Origin: Bacteroidaceae bacterium
GTDB lineage: Bacteria; Bacteroidota; Bacteroidia; Bacteroidales; Bacteroidaceae
Direction: 5' to 3'
NCBI GenBank assembly: GCA_017416805.1
Contig: JAFQBB010000030.1
Coordinates: 80,341 to 113,689 of the forward strand
DNA: 33,349 nt
In this document: piece after piece, positions 17,040-24,242 of the stretch
Layout: each line of letters starts with the position of its first letter
How positions within the stretch are numbered: position 1 is the first letter of the stretch
Position numbers and translations under genes: made by a program
The notes under the pieces: model-generated
The model's database searches: none
Seen by the model: the letters and a program-made list of their open reading frames with translations, nothing else
Told to the model about the DNA's origin: nothing

Positions 17040-18182
17040 ATGAACTACGAACAATTCATACTCACTGTCAACTCGTCCAGCGTCATCCTGTTGGTCATGC
17101 TGGCCTTGGTGCTGCTCCATGCTACTGGTTTCCGAAAGGGAAACGGCTATGCCGCCGCCATCATCGTGGTGCCTACGGTGCCTGTATACCTTTATAACAT
17201 GAGCCGCATGTTGGGGTGGAGTGACTTCAGCCTCTTCATGCTTCCCATATCCTGTTCGGTGAATACGTTGCAGCTCCCTTTGCTGTGGATATTCACCAAG
17301 CACAGTTTTGACAGGAGTTATCGCCTGTTCCATTACAAGAATCTGATTCACTTCCTGCCCATGCTTTTCTTTCTGGTGCTCTGTCTCGCCATGCCGGCGG
17401 AGGAGCGGATGCAGACCATCGTACACGAAATGCAGGGGACTGACACGTGGCTGGGCAATCTCAACACCACGGTCGTGGCCGTACAGTTGCTGCTCTACTA
17501 TGCACTCATCTTCCGTTTCCTTCGCCGTGTCCGCCGCAAGGTTGGCGACACGTTGAGCGATTCCGAGTGGGCGGAAAAAGTCTATATTGTCCGTTTCATG
17601 ACACTGTATGGTGTGTTCTTCATTGCCGTGATGGTGTTTTACGCCATCTGGCCTCGTACCGATGCCTGGCTCATACAGATACTCAACGTGATAGCCATGC
17701 TCTATCTGGTACACCACGCCATCGCCAACCCTGCGATGGACAAACCGTTGATGGACATGGCGGAATTGGATACGTTGTCGGTCATGACGTTTTCTGCAGA
17801 CTCTTCCCACGAGCCTGCCATGCAGGCCGAGGAGATGCAGACAGTGTGTGAACGTGCCATTCACTACCTGTCCGAGACGAAGGCTTACCTGCGGCCCGAC
17901 ATCTCATTGCCCGTCTTTGCCAAGGAGTTGGACATTCCCCAACGTACCCTTTCGCGCAGCATCAACGGACATCTGCACTGCAACTTTTTCACCTTCATCA
18001 ACGGAATGCGGGTGGAGGAGGCCAAGCGCTGCCTGCTGAGGCTTGAGACTTCGGGTTTCAACATCGACAGCATCTATAGCGAGTGTGGCTTCCGTTCGCG
18101 CTCCACCTTCTTCATGGTCTTCAAGAAAATTGAAGGGAAAAGCCCCGCAGCTTGGCTTGAACAGGTCAGGAATTGCGGATAA
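17040..18182 (+). CDS. Seven-helix membrane protein with C-terminal AraC-type DNA-binding domain
   Basis: This is a 380-residue hybrid regulator. About 230 N-terminal residues contain seven hydrophobic segments (first ILLVMLALVLLHATGF, last WLIQILNVIAMLYLVHHAIA). A linker of about 40 residues and a C-terminal AraC/XylS double helix-turn-helix follow (LPVFAKELDIPQRTLSRSIN, then IDSIYSECGFRSRSTFFMVFKK and SPAAWLEQ). Such proteins presumably sense a membrane or envelope signal and bind DNA while embedded; the signal is unknown. ATG 17040 is chosen because the promoter -7 box ends at 17020; ATG 17022 and a TTG at 16998 are alternatives. Codons end in G or C far more often than in the flanking core genes. 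The downstream outer-membrane barrel and lipoprotein genes are plausible targets. Confidence 0.88.
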   Translation: MNYEQFILTVNSSSVILLVMLALVLLHATGFRKGNGYAAAIIVVPTVPVYLYNMSRMLGWSDFSLFMLPISCSVNTLQLPLLWIFTKHSFDRSYRLFHYKNLIHFLPMLFFLVLCLAMPAEERMQTIVHEMQGTDTWLGNLNTTVVAVQLLLYYALIFRFLRRVRRKVGDTLSDSEWAEKVYIVRFMTLYGVFFIAVMVFYAIWPRTDAWLIQILNVIAMLYLVHHAIANPAMDKPLMDMAELDTLSVMTFSADSSHEPAMQAEEMQTVCERAIHYLSETKAYLRPDISLPVFAKELDIPQRTLSRSINGHLHCNFFTFINGMRVEEAKRCLLRLETSGFNIDSIYSECGFRSRSTFFMVFKKIEGKSPAAWLEQVRNCG

Positions 18183-18238
18183 AACCAATAAAAAAATCCC
18201 CATCTCATCGGTGGATTCACCTCAGTCAGTACATAAGT

Positions 18239-18282
18239 CAGTCCAACAATCCGATGTTTGGACTGCTTCTCCCGTTTTTTTC
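18239..18282 (+). terminator. Probable terminator after the AraC-type gene
   Basis: The stem CAGTCCAA (18239-18246) and TTGGACTG (18258-18265) has an 11-base loop. A seven-T run follows ten bases later (18275-18281). The gap between stem and T-run lowers confidence. Confidence 0.55.
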
Positions 18283-18333
18283 TTGTACCCTTGAAAACTT
18301 CTTCCCACCTTTGCAACCGAGAAAACGTTGCAA
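18283..18333 (+). promoter_or_regulatory. Candidate promoter and dyad before the beta-barrel gene
   Basis: TTG at 18283-18285 and CACCTTTG at 18306-18313 (one mismatch to TAnnTTTG) are 20 bases apart. A 7-bp dyad (TTGCAAC at 18311-18317, GTTGCAA at 18327-18333) overlaps the end of the -7 box. It could be an operator or a leader stem, followed by about 90 bases of untranslated leader. Confidence 0.4.
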
Positions 18334-18422
18334 GGGAGCCTTCAAACTTTCCGAACGCGACAGAGCGGAACCGAAAAGCTGAAAATAGAGTAGGACTAAT
18401 CTTCTAAAAAAATCTATGTGTT

Positions 18423-18914
18423 ATGAAGAAGTTTGTATTATTTGTGATGGCAGTGTTGTGTATGGCGGTAGGACAAGCCCAAGTGAAGGGCGACATGGCC
18501 GCAGGTGTAAACCTCAACATGGGATTCGGCTACGATGGAGATTATGACAACATGGGTATTGGTGCCAAATTCCAATACTCAGTGACCGACCAGATTCGTG
18601 TGGAACCTGCATTCGTTTACTATTTCGAGAAGAACTATTTATCCATGACTGAGTTCATAGTCAATGCCCACTACCTGTTCCCCATGTTGGACGGAAAACT
18701 GAATGCTTATCCCTTGGCAGGACTTGGTCTGGTGACATCGAAAGTGGAGATATTCGGATTCTCTGAATCGGAGAGCAACTTCGGAATCGACTTGGGTGGC
18801 GGTGCCGAGTACAAATTGACTGACAACTTCTCTTTGGGTGCAGAACTGAAATATTACATAGTCGGCGACTGGAACCACATCGGCTTGCAATTCGGAGTGA
18901 CCTATGCGTTCTGA
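18423..18914 (+). CDS. Small outer-membrane beta-barrel protein
   Basis: This 163-residue protein has a signal peptide (MKKFVLFVMAVLCMAVGQAQ). Alternating hydrophobic/polar strands follow, such as IRVEPAFVYYF, LGAELKYYIVG and IGLQFGVTYAF. The C-terminal Phe after an aromatic-rich strand is the classic outer-membrane insertion signal, and the size fits an eight-stranded barrel of the OmpA-N/OmpX/opacity kind. Function is unknown; such barrels are often adhesins, envelope stabilisers or stress proteins. It lies 240 bases after the membrane AraC-type regulator and 55 bases before a lipoprotein gene, on the same strand. The pair is probably co-transcribed. The start is the ATG that begins the signal peptide. 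Confidence 0.85.
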   Translation: MKKFVLFVMAVLCMAVGQAQVKGDMAAGVNLNMGFGYDGDYDNMGIGAKFQYSVTDQIRVEPAFVYYFEKNYLSMTEFIVNAHYLFPMLDGKLNAYPLAGLGLVTSKVEIFGFSESESNFGIDLGGGAEYKLTDNFSLGAELKYYIVGDWNHIGLQFGVTYAF

Positions 18915-18969
18915 ATGGAGAGTAGAGAGAACATAGATAATTAGTATAAACGCTTAACAGACAACAACA

Positions 18970-19416
18970 ATGAAGACAATGAAGAAACTGATGGCCATGC
19001 TGATGATGGCCGGTATGGTGTTCGCATTCCCCGCTTGTGGAGGCGACGATGATGACGAGAAGATACAAGACCCCAATACCAATTATGACAATGTGATCAC
19101 TGAAGGCCAGTGGTCCGAGAGTGGGAACAAGCTGATATATACCCACAGTTTTGCTTCTTCCGAGTATCAGGAAAAGTGGATTTTCACTATGACCAACGGT
19201 GTTTGCACCGCTATGGAGGCTCAAGTCACTTGCGGTTCGGACCAGATTGCCGAGATGGTGTACCAAGGATACATTCAGGAACCGACAGAAGGTGTGCAAG
19301 TGTCCAGAGACGGCAAGGTGATTATTGTCAAGTATGTAGGCGAGGATACCCAACCTTACATCGGTCTGACCAAGGAGGAAATCAAGAGCCTCATTGATAT
19401 GACATTCGGAGGCTGA
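18970..19416 (+). CDS. Lipoprotein of unknown function
   Basis: This 148-residue protein has a lipoprotein signal peptide: a short basic start, a Met/Ala-rich hydrophobic stretch, and a lipobox ending in FPAC. The acidic run GDDDDE directly after the Cys matches the lipoprotein export signal known in Bacteroides, so surface exposure is likely. The mature part is beta-rich (LIYTHSFASSEYQEKWIFTM) with one further Cys (VTCG) and looks like a small lipocalin-like or jelly-roll domain; the family is not recognised. ATG 18970 is used; ATG 18979 would serve equally. It is probably in one transcript with the upstream beta-barrel and ends at the terminator at 19453. Confidence 0.82.
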   Translation: MKTMKKLMAMLMMAGMVFAFPACGGDDDDEKIQDPNTNYDNVITEGQWSESGNKLIYTHSFASSEYQEKWIFTMTNGVCTAMEAQVTCGSDQIAEMVYQGYIQEPTEGVQVSRDGKVIIVKYVGEDTQPYIGLTKEEIKSLIDMTFGG

Positions 19417-19452
19417 ACTACGTAAACTTTGGATGACAGACTCTAAAACAAT

Positions 19453-19495
19453 GGAGAGGGTGGGCCCGCACGGGCACACCCTCTCCGATATGTTT
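19453..19495. terminator. Bidirectional terminator
   Basis: GGAGAGGGTG (19453-19462) and CACCCTCTCC (19477-19486) form a perfect 10-bp stem, with an inner GCCC/GGGC extension around GCAC. A moderate T-rich tract lies on both sides. It separates the lipoprotein gene (plus) from the small membrane protein gene (minus). Confidence 0.82.
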
Positions 19496-19540
19496 TCATA
19501 CTTTTGGGATTGTGTGTCGTAATAAACTGTCTGATTTCCT

Positions 19541-19885
19541 TTATTCCTTTCCCCATTCCTGTTTTAATGTCATCGCTTCTATGTAGGGAACTTCGTTCTT
19601 CTTTATACTTAAGATTACATCAAGAATTATGAAGCCGATTAAAAGTCCTACGGTGGAAACCATAAAAGATATTATTCCCATCAGAGGGTCTGACAAGTAG
19701 CCTGTAACAATGCTGCCAATAAGAATTTGCCCCAAACCTTGTCCCAATATCAGATACAGTCCCATCAAACGCCATTTGAGCAACATAAAATATCCGGCTA
19801 TACCAACAAGCGAAAGTAGGGTACTGATTCCTGCTATAGCAACTAACAAGCCAAAAGAGATATTGTGTAAAAACAATACTACCAT
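19541..19885 (-). CDS. Small multi-pass membrane protein of unknown function
   Basis: This 114-residue protein is mostly hydrophobic, with about four membrane segments (FGLLVAIAGISTLLSLVGIAG, LYLILGQGLGQILIGSIV, ISFMVSTVGLLIGFIILDVIL and an amphipathic N-terminus). It ends in a charged tail (SIKKNEVPYIEAMTLKQEWGKE). The frame extends upstream to 19963, but that extension begins with TTG and is not membrane-like, so I chose the ATG at 19883-19885. I do not recognise a family with confidence. It stands alone between a convergent terminator and a long gene-free region. Confidence 0.7.
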   Translation of the reverse strand: MVVLFLHNISFGLLVAIAGISTLLSLVGIAGYFMLLKWRLMGLYLILGQGLGQILIGSIVTGYLSDPLMGIISFMVSTVGLLIGFIILDVILSIKKNEVPYIEAMTLKQEWGKE

Positions 19886-20589
19886 TTTGTCAAAACTGTA
19901 TATTTTGTTATGCGAGAATTGCGTATTTGCGGGTAGAGAAGCGGGCGGAAGCTTATGCGTCAAGGATTTTAGTTAAGAAATCTTTAATCGTCAGATGGAC
20001 AGATAGATAGGCCTGATTCGGACTTTTTGAAATAGAAAATCTGGGGCATAGGTTCATGGACGGAAGTAGGAATGAGAAGGAGGGGGAAGAAGTGACGATG
20101 TAGGGTAAAAGTCCAAGTTCTCCTGCGGTCGCGCAGATGCTTAGGAGAACTTCCGCATGACCTCTCCTACGGACCGGATTGATGCTTAGGAGAACTTCGG
20201 CGGAAGTTTAGGAGAGCTTCAGCGGATGTTTAGGATTGGTGAATTGCTTCCTTCGGAGACGGATGATGGGAGATGAGGTGACTGCTTGGATGCCGAAAAG
20301 GATATTTCCTGCATCTTTTGCAGGTGAATAGCTTCAGGAAGCATTCTGATAGAGCTTGCCGTCCTGTATAAATATACAAAAATGAAGATGGGGAGTACCG
20401 GAATTTGCATGTTTATTTATTTCCGATAGAGAAATATACATTTCAGAATTGACAAAATGTAAGGTTGTGTATCTGATGTGTGCGTGTACCTTATATTATA
20501 TATGACTATTCGGTGAGATACTTTCATTTTCTGATGCGATGTCTTGCCGTAGCGGGCAAATAGTCTTCTCCATATAGCCGGTGAGTAGA
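19886..20589. other. Gene-free region with short repeats
   Basis: About 700 bases without a credible gene. It contains 22-base repeats (20136-20235), a matching inverted copy (20115-20124) and a weak 6-bp hairpin (CCTGCA at 20308-20313, TGCAGG at 20319-20324). No RNA gene was recognised. Confidence 0.55.
20115..20235. repeat. 22-base repeats with an inverted copy
   Basis: The unit GATGCTTAGGAGAACTTC occurs at 20136-20153 and 20181-20198. It is followed in tandem by degenerate copies at 20203 (GAAGTTTAGGAGAGCTTC) and 20225 (GATGTTTAGG), at a 22-base step. AAGTTCTCCT at 20115-20124 is the complement of AGGAGAACTT, so a 10-bp hairpin with the copy at 20143-20152 is possible. Confidence 0.7.
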
Positions 20590-20609
20590 ATATTTCTTGT
20601 ATCTTTGCC
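20590..20609 (+). promoter_or_regulatory. Promoter -7 region for map
   Basis: TATCTTTG at 20601-20608 is an exact -7 box, about 50 bases before the map ATG. The surrounding 20 bases (20590-20609) are identical to those upstream of tsaD (21749-21768). Confidence 0.6.
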
Positions 20610-20657
20610 TGCTCAAAACAGAATTGCTTTTTTGAAATAACGGAAAGGAATATCCGC

Positions 20658-21518
20658 ATGGGAAATAAGAAAATTGTGAGAAATTGGCGAGTGCCGAAGG
20701 GGCAGGAGTTGACCGAATTGGACAAGAAGGTGCTCTATTTTCAGGAGAGAGGTTGTCTGGTTCCGAAGCGTAGTTTGATAAAGACTCCGGAGCAGATTGA
20801 GGGGATTCGTCGTAGTGGAGTGGTGAATACGGGAGTGCTGGACTTGATAGCCAGCGAAATACGGGCAGGCATGAGTACGGCCGAGATTGACCGTCTGGTA
20901 TATGACTATACGGTAGCACATGGAGCTATTCCTGCACCATTGAACTATGAGGGATTCCCCAAAAGTGTCTGTACTTCCATAAATGAAGTGGTGTGTCATG
21001 GTATTCCGTCGGAAGATGAAGTGTTGGAGGAGGGGGATATAGTGAATGTGGATGTGTCAACCATCCTTGACGGATTCTATAGTGACGCTTCGCGTATGTT
21101 CGTAATAGGCAAGACAACTCCAAAGAAACAACGTCTTGTAGATGTGGCGCGTGAGTGTCTGGAGATTGGCATGCAGGCAGCTAAACCCTTCGGGTTTGTT
21201 GGCGACATTGGCAATGCTATTCAGAAACATGCACATAAAAACGGCTTTTCTGTAGTGAGAGACCTGTGTGGGCATGGAGTAGGGTTGGAGTTTCACGAAG
21301 ACCCTGAGGTGGAACATTTCGGTCGCAAGGGAACAGGTATGCTGCTTGTGCCTGGTATGGTGTTCACTATCGAACCAATGATAAACATGGGCACTTACGA
21401 GGTGTTTGTAGATGAGGAAGACGGGTGGACTGTAGTGACAGAGGATGAACTTCCATCTGCTCAATGGGAACATACCTTCCTGATGACGGAAAATGGAGTG
21501 GAAATCCTTACTTATTGA
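20658..21518 (+). CDS. map: Type I methionine aminopeptidase with N-terminal extension
   Basis: The enzyme removes the initiator Met from new proteins. The 286-residue copy has the complete metal site: Asp132, Asp143, His206, Glu239 and Glu271, with His114 (VCHGIPS) and His213 for substrate. About 40 residues (VPKGQELTELDKKVLYFQE...) precede the core, which starts at IKTPEQIEGIR. A plain 260-residue form usually lies in the ribosomal-protein operon of Bacteroides, so this is probably a second, extended paralogue; that second gene is not in the window. The start ATG 20658 follows its own TAnnTTTG promoter. It is followed by 315 bases of non-coding sequence before tsaD. Confidence 0.93.
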   Translation: MGNKKIVRNWRVPKGQELTELDKKVLYFQERGCLVPKRSLIKTPEQIEGIRRSGVVNTGVLDLIASEIRAGMSTAEIDRLVYDYTVAHGAIPAPLNYEGFPKSVCTSINEVVCHGIPSEDEVLEEGDIVNVDVSTILDGFYSDASRMFVIGKTTPKKQRLVDVARECLEIGMQAAKPFGFVGDIGNAIQKHAHKNGFSVVRDLCGHGVGLEFHEDPEVEHFGRKGTGMLLVPGMVFTIEPMINMGTYEVFVDEEDGWTVVTEDELPSAQWEHTFLMTENGVEILTY

Positions 21519-21748
21519 TAATTAATTAGATGTAAGGATTCTTATTCTTTATATGAAGTGTTTTATGTGGAAATAGAACCTGTTTTTATTGTATGGAACA
21601 GGCAGGATTGTGGTTTGTATCTCATATTGTACTCCATGCAATAAATGAAATGTTCCATAGCTTTTTTAGTATCGGTGCATTGCGTGTGTATTATAATAAG
21701 GTATATATGGCGAGAGAAAAATCTCTTTTTATAGCATGGGTGAAGTGA
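21519..21748. other. Intergenic region between map and tsaD
   Basis: A/T-rich and without a credible gene. It holds a 6-bp hairpin (CCTGTT at 21579-21584, AACAGG at 21597-21602) and a short AGAGA/TCTCT stem followed by T's (21713-21729) that might be a weak terminator. Confidence 0.4.
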
Positions 21749-21768
21749 AATATTTCTTGTATCTTTGC
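21749..21768 (+). promoter_or_regulatory. Promoter -7 region for tsaD
   Basis: TATCTTTG at 21760-21767 is an exact -7 box about 66 bases before the ATG. The 20 bases from 21749 equal those before map. No TTTG is at the -33 position. Confidence 0.6.
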
Positions 21769-21833
21769 GCCGCGTTAGCACTGCATATTTATGTAACATG
21801 GCTTTTTAAGTCTGTTTTTTGAGTAGGTAAAAG

Positions 21834-22856
21834 ATGAAAGATACTATTATATTAGGAATAGAATCATCGTGCGACGACACCTCGGCAGCAGTTATCCGTA
21901 ACGGTATATTGCTTTCCAATGTGGTGGCCGGACAGGCTGTGCATGAATCGTATGGTGGGGTAGTGCCGGAACTGGCAAGTCGTGCTCATCAGCAAAATGT
22001 GGTCCCCGTTGTACATGAAGCTTTTAAGCGGGCCGGCGTGGAAAAAGAGCAATTGAGTGCCATTGCTTTTACGCGAGGACCCGGATTGATGGGTTCGCTG
22101 CTTGTCGGAGTATCGTTTGCAAAAGGAATGGCTCGTTCTCTTGGAATTCCGATGGTTGATGTGAACCATTTGCACGCTCATGTGTTAGCACATTTTATCA
22201 GGGAAGAAGGTGAGGAGAAGAAGCAGCCGGAATTTCCTTTCCTTTGTTTGCTGGTGTCGGGCGGAAATTCACAGATTGTACTTGTGAAAGCTTATAACCA
22301 AATGGAGATTATTGGCCAGACTATAGACGATGCCGCTGGCGAGGCGATAGATAAGTGCTCGAAAGTGATGGGATTAGGATATCCCGGCGGGCCGATTATA
22401 GACAGGCTGGCCCGGCAGGGGAATCCCAAAGCGTACACCTTTGCCAAGCCGCATATTTCCGGTTATGATTACAGCTTCAGTGGGTTGAAGACGTCGTTTC
22501 TTTATTCTTTGCGTGATTGGATGAAGGAGGATCCGGATTTTATAGCGCATCATCAAGAAGACTTGGCCGCTTCGCTCGAAGCTACGGTTGTGGATATTCT
22601 GATGAATAAACTCCGTAAGGCTGCCAAGGATTTAAAGATTAAGGAAGTGGCAGTGGCTGGAGGTGTATCGGCCAATACAGGATTGCGGACCGCATTTTGT
22701 GATTATGCCAAACGGTATGGTTGGAATGTGTATATTCCTAAATTCGGTTACACGACAGATAATGCCGCTATGGTGGCGATGACTGGCTATTTTAAATATC
22801 AGGATAAAGAGTTTTGCTCGATAGATATGCCAGCCTATTCACGTGTTGCTTTTTAA
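21834..22856 (+). CDS. tsaD: tRNA N6-threonylcarbamoyladenosine transferase subunit TsaD
   Basis: TsaD transfers the threonylcarbamoyl group to adenine-37 of ANN-decoding tRNAs, working with TsaB and TsaE. The 340-residue protein matches family length and begins with the ASKHA-type phosphate loop (ILGIESSCDDTSAAV). The metal-binding HLHAH is at 112-116, LVSGGNS and DDAAGEAIDK follow in the middle, and GGVSAN and TDNAAM lie near the C-terminus. Start ATG 21834 is the only sensible one. It is followed by pncC after 17 bases, so the two are probably one transcript. Confidence 0.97.
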   Translation: MKDTIILGIESSCDDTSAAVIRNGILLSNVVAGQAVHESYGGVVPELASRAHQQNVVPVVHEAFKRAGVEKEQLSAIAFTRGPGLMGSLLVGVSFAKGMARSLGIPMVDVNHLHAHVLAHFIREEGEEKKQPEFPFLCLLVSGGNSQIVLVKAYNQMEIIGQTIDDAAGEAIDKCSKVMGLGYPGGPIIDRLARQGNPKAYTFAKPHISGYDYSFSGLKTSFLYSLRDWMKEDPDFIAHHQEDLAASLEATVVDILMNKLRKAAKDLKIKEVAVAGGVSANTGLRTAFCDYAKRYGWNVYIPKFGYTTDNAAMVAMTGYFKYQDKEFCSIDMPAYSRVAF

Positions 22857-22873
22857 CTTTAATATATGATTTT

Positions 22874-23374
22874 ATGTTGTTAGAAACCAGATTTATAAGT
22901 AGAGAAATTAGTGAACTGATGTGGAAAGATGGAATTACTTTGGCTACAGCGGAAAGTTGTACGGCAGGTAATTTGGCCGCAGCTATCACAGCCATTCCTG
23001 GCAGTTCGCATTATTATAAAGGTGGCGTAGTGGCTTATGCCAATCAGGTGAAAGAAAATTTGCTGAATGTGAATACGGCAACCATTGAAACCTATGGGGT
23101 GGTGAGCGAAGAGACAGTATGTGAAATGGTAAGAGGTGCTATGGAAACATTGAAAACGGATTATGCAATTGCCACATCAGGAGTAGCCGGTCCTGGAGGG
23201 GGTACCCATGAACTGCCAGTTGGTACAATTTGGATTGCAGCCGGTAGCCGCAACAAAATTGTCACTATGAAGTTGGAAGGTGATGATGGGCGTGACCAAA
23301 ATATTGCAAAAGCGACGAATTCTGCCCTTCATTTGGTGCGAGATTTGCTAAAAGAAGAACAAAATCAAGACTAA
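22874..23374 (+). CDS. pncC: CinA C-terminal-domain protein, nicotinamide-nucleotide amidase
   Basis: This 166-residue protein is the stand-alone CinA-C domain, which deamidates NMN to NaMN in pyridine-nucleotide recycling. The family motifs are AESCTAG at 26-32, GGVVAYANQVKENLL near 50-64 and TSGVAGPGGG in the second half. The N-terminal molybdopterin-binding-like half of full CinA is absent, as is common in this phylum. ATG 22874 (MLLETRFISRE) is chosen; the frame is open further upstream but would overlap tsaD. It is co-directional with tsaD and rpmB. Confidence 0.9.
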   Translation: MLLETRFISREISELMWKDGITLATAESCTAGNLAAAITAIPGSSHYYKGGVVAYANQVKENLLNVNTATIETYGVVSEETVCEMVRGAMETLKTDYAIATSGVAGPGGGTHELPVGTIWIAAGSRNKIVTMKLEGDDGRDQNIAKATNSALHLVRDLLKEEQNQD

Positions 23375-23398
23375 ATGATGAATTAATTGCCAAAAATG

Positions 23399-23429
23399 TT
23401 GGTAGTTAGGAATAAAAGTTGTTACTTTG
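23399..23429 (+). promoter_or_regulatory. Promoter of the rpmB-rpmG operon
   Basis: TTGG at 23399-23402 and TTACTTTG at 23422-23429 (one mismatch to TAnnTTTG) are 19 bases apart, about 50 bases before the rpmB ATG. Confidence 0.55.
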
Positions 23430-23479
23430 CACCCTGTTTGAGATAAACATGTAAGAAAAACGTAAAAAGTGAGATAGAA

Positions 23480-23740
23480 ATGTCGAAGATTTGTCAAATT
23501 ACCGGAAAGAAAGCCATGGTTGGCAACAATGTTTCACACTCAAAGAGAAGAACTAAGAGAGTCTTTGATGTGAACTTGTTTAACAAGAAGTTCTACTATG
23601 TAGAGCAGGATTGCTGGATTAGCCTGAAAATTTGTGCTGCTGGTCTGCGCGTGATTAATAAGAAAGGTCTGGATGCTGCATTGAACGATGCTGTAGCAAA
23701 GGGCTATTGTGATTGGAAAACGATTAAAGTAATCGCTTAA
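23480..23740 (+). CDS. rpmB: 50S ribosomal protein L28
   Basis: This 86-residue basic protein has the L28 signature: [27 protein letters not shown] at the N-terminus, then the [23 protein letters not shown] strand region. L28 sits near the E-site of the large subunit. It is first in a three-gene cluster with rpmG 20 bases on, and has its own promoter. Confidence 0.97.
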   Translation: MSKICQITGKKAMVGNNVSHSKRRTKRVFDVNLFNKKFYYVEQDCWISLKICAAGLRVINKKGLDAALNDAVAKGYCDWKTIKVIA

Positions 23741-23760
23741 AAAGAAGAGGAGATTGAAGT

Positions 23761-23949
23761 ATGGCAAAGAAGGCAAAAGGTAATAGAGTACAAGTTATCC
23801 TTGAATGTACTGAGATGAAGGAGAGTGGTCTCCCTGGAACTTCTCGTTATATCACTACGAAGAATAGAAAGAACACCACTGAAAGATTGGAATTGAAGAA
23901 GTATAACCCCATCTTGAAGAGAGTGACAGTTCATAAAGAAATCAAATAA
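23761..23949 (+). CDS. rpmG: 50S ribosomal protein L33
   Basis: This 62-residue protein matches L33: a basic start ([18 protein letters not shown]), then [23 protein letters not shown]. Of the zinc cysteines of the C+ type only one Cys remains (LECTE), so it is the zinc-free (C-) form. It lies between rpmB and the DUF4295 gene with 14 to 20 base gaps, a conserved order in the Bacteroidota. Confidence 0.96.
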   Translation: MAKKAKGNRVQVILECTEMKESGLPGTSRYITTKNRKNTTERLELKKYNPILKRVTVHKEIK

Positions 23950-23963
23950 AAGAAGTATAACTC

Positions 23964-24119
23964 ATGGCAAAGAAAACAGTTGCAACCCTTCAGACTGGTA
24001 AAGAAGGACGTTCATATACAAAGGTAATCAAGATGGTTAAGTCACCTAAGACTGGTGCTTACACTTTTGATGAGCAAATGGTTCCCAATGACAAAGTTCA
24101 GGACTTCTTTAAGAAATAA
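23964..24119 (+). CDS. DUF4295 small basic protein, ribosome-associated
   Basis: This 51-residue basic protein starts MAKKTVATLQTGKEGRSYTK and ends PNDKVQDFFKK. It follows rpmG by 14 bases and precedes the operon terminator. DUF4295 is a Bacteroidota-specific family always found after L28 and L33. I recall that it was seen as an extra large-subunit protein (bL38) in a Flavobacterium johnsoniae ribosome structure, but I am not certain of the name. Context and composition support a ribosomal role. Confidence 0.88.
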   Translation: MAKKTVATLQTGKEGRSYTKVIKMVKSPKTGAYTFDEQMVPNDKVQDFFKK

Positions 24120-24150
24120 GAAAGCCGAAATTTGAATATAAGATTTCTAA

Positions 24151-24188
24151 AAGTTCCCTTCATTGAAGAATGAGGGGAACTTTTTTTT
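24151..24188 (+). terminator. Intrinsic terminator of the rpmB-rpmG-DUF4295 operon
   Basis: The arms at 24151-24164 (AAGTTCCCTTCATT) and 24169-24182 (AATGAGGGGAACTT) form a 14-bp stem with one G-U pair and a GAAG tetraloop, followed by T's to 24188. Confidence 0.94.
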
Positions 24189-24216
24189 GTTAAATAGTTG
24201 ATTTGTCGTATCTTTG
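24186..24216 (+). promoter_or_regulatory. Promoter of ftsY
   Basis: TTTG at 24186-24189 and TATCTTTG at 24209-24216 are separated by 19 bases, a full match to the Bacteroidota promoter. The -33 box overlaps the T-run of the preceding terminator. The ATG is 27 bases after the -7 box. Confidence 0.78.
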
Positions 24217-24242
24217 TGCCTGAAATTGGTAAAGTGTAAATT

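Noticed and set aside
16983-17864. A 293-codon open frame antisense to the AraC-type gene
   Set aside because: Its translation is rich in His/Arg/Gln repeats typical of a reverse frame in G/C-rich coding sequence, while the plus strand has seven helices and a HTH domain with a matching promoter.
20115-20235. CRISPR array
   Set aside because: The copies are adjacent or unevenly spaced, degenerate, and without unique spacers or cas genes nearby.
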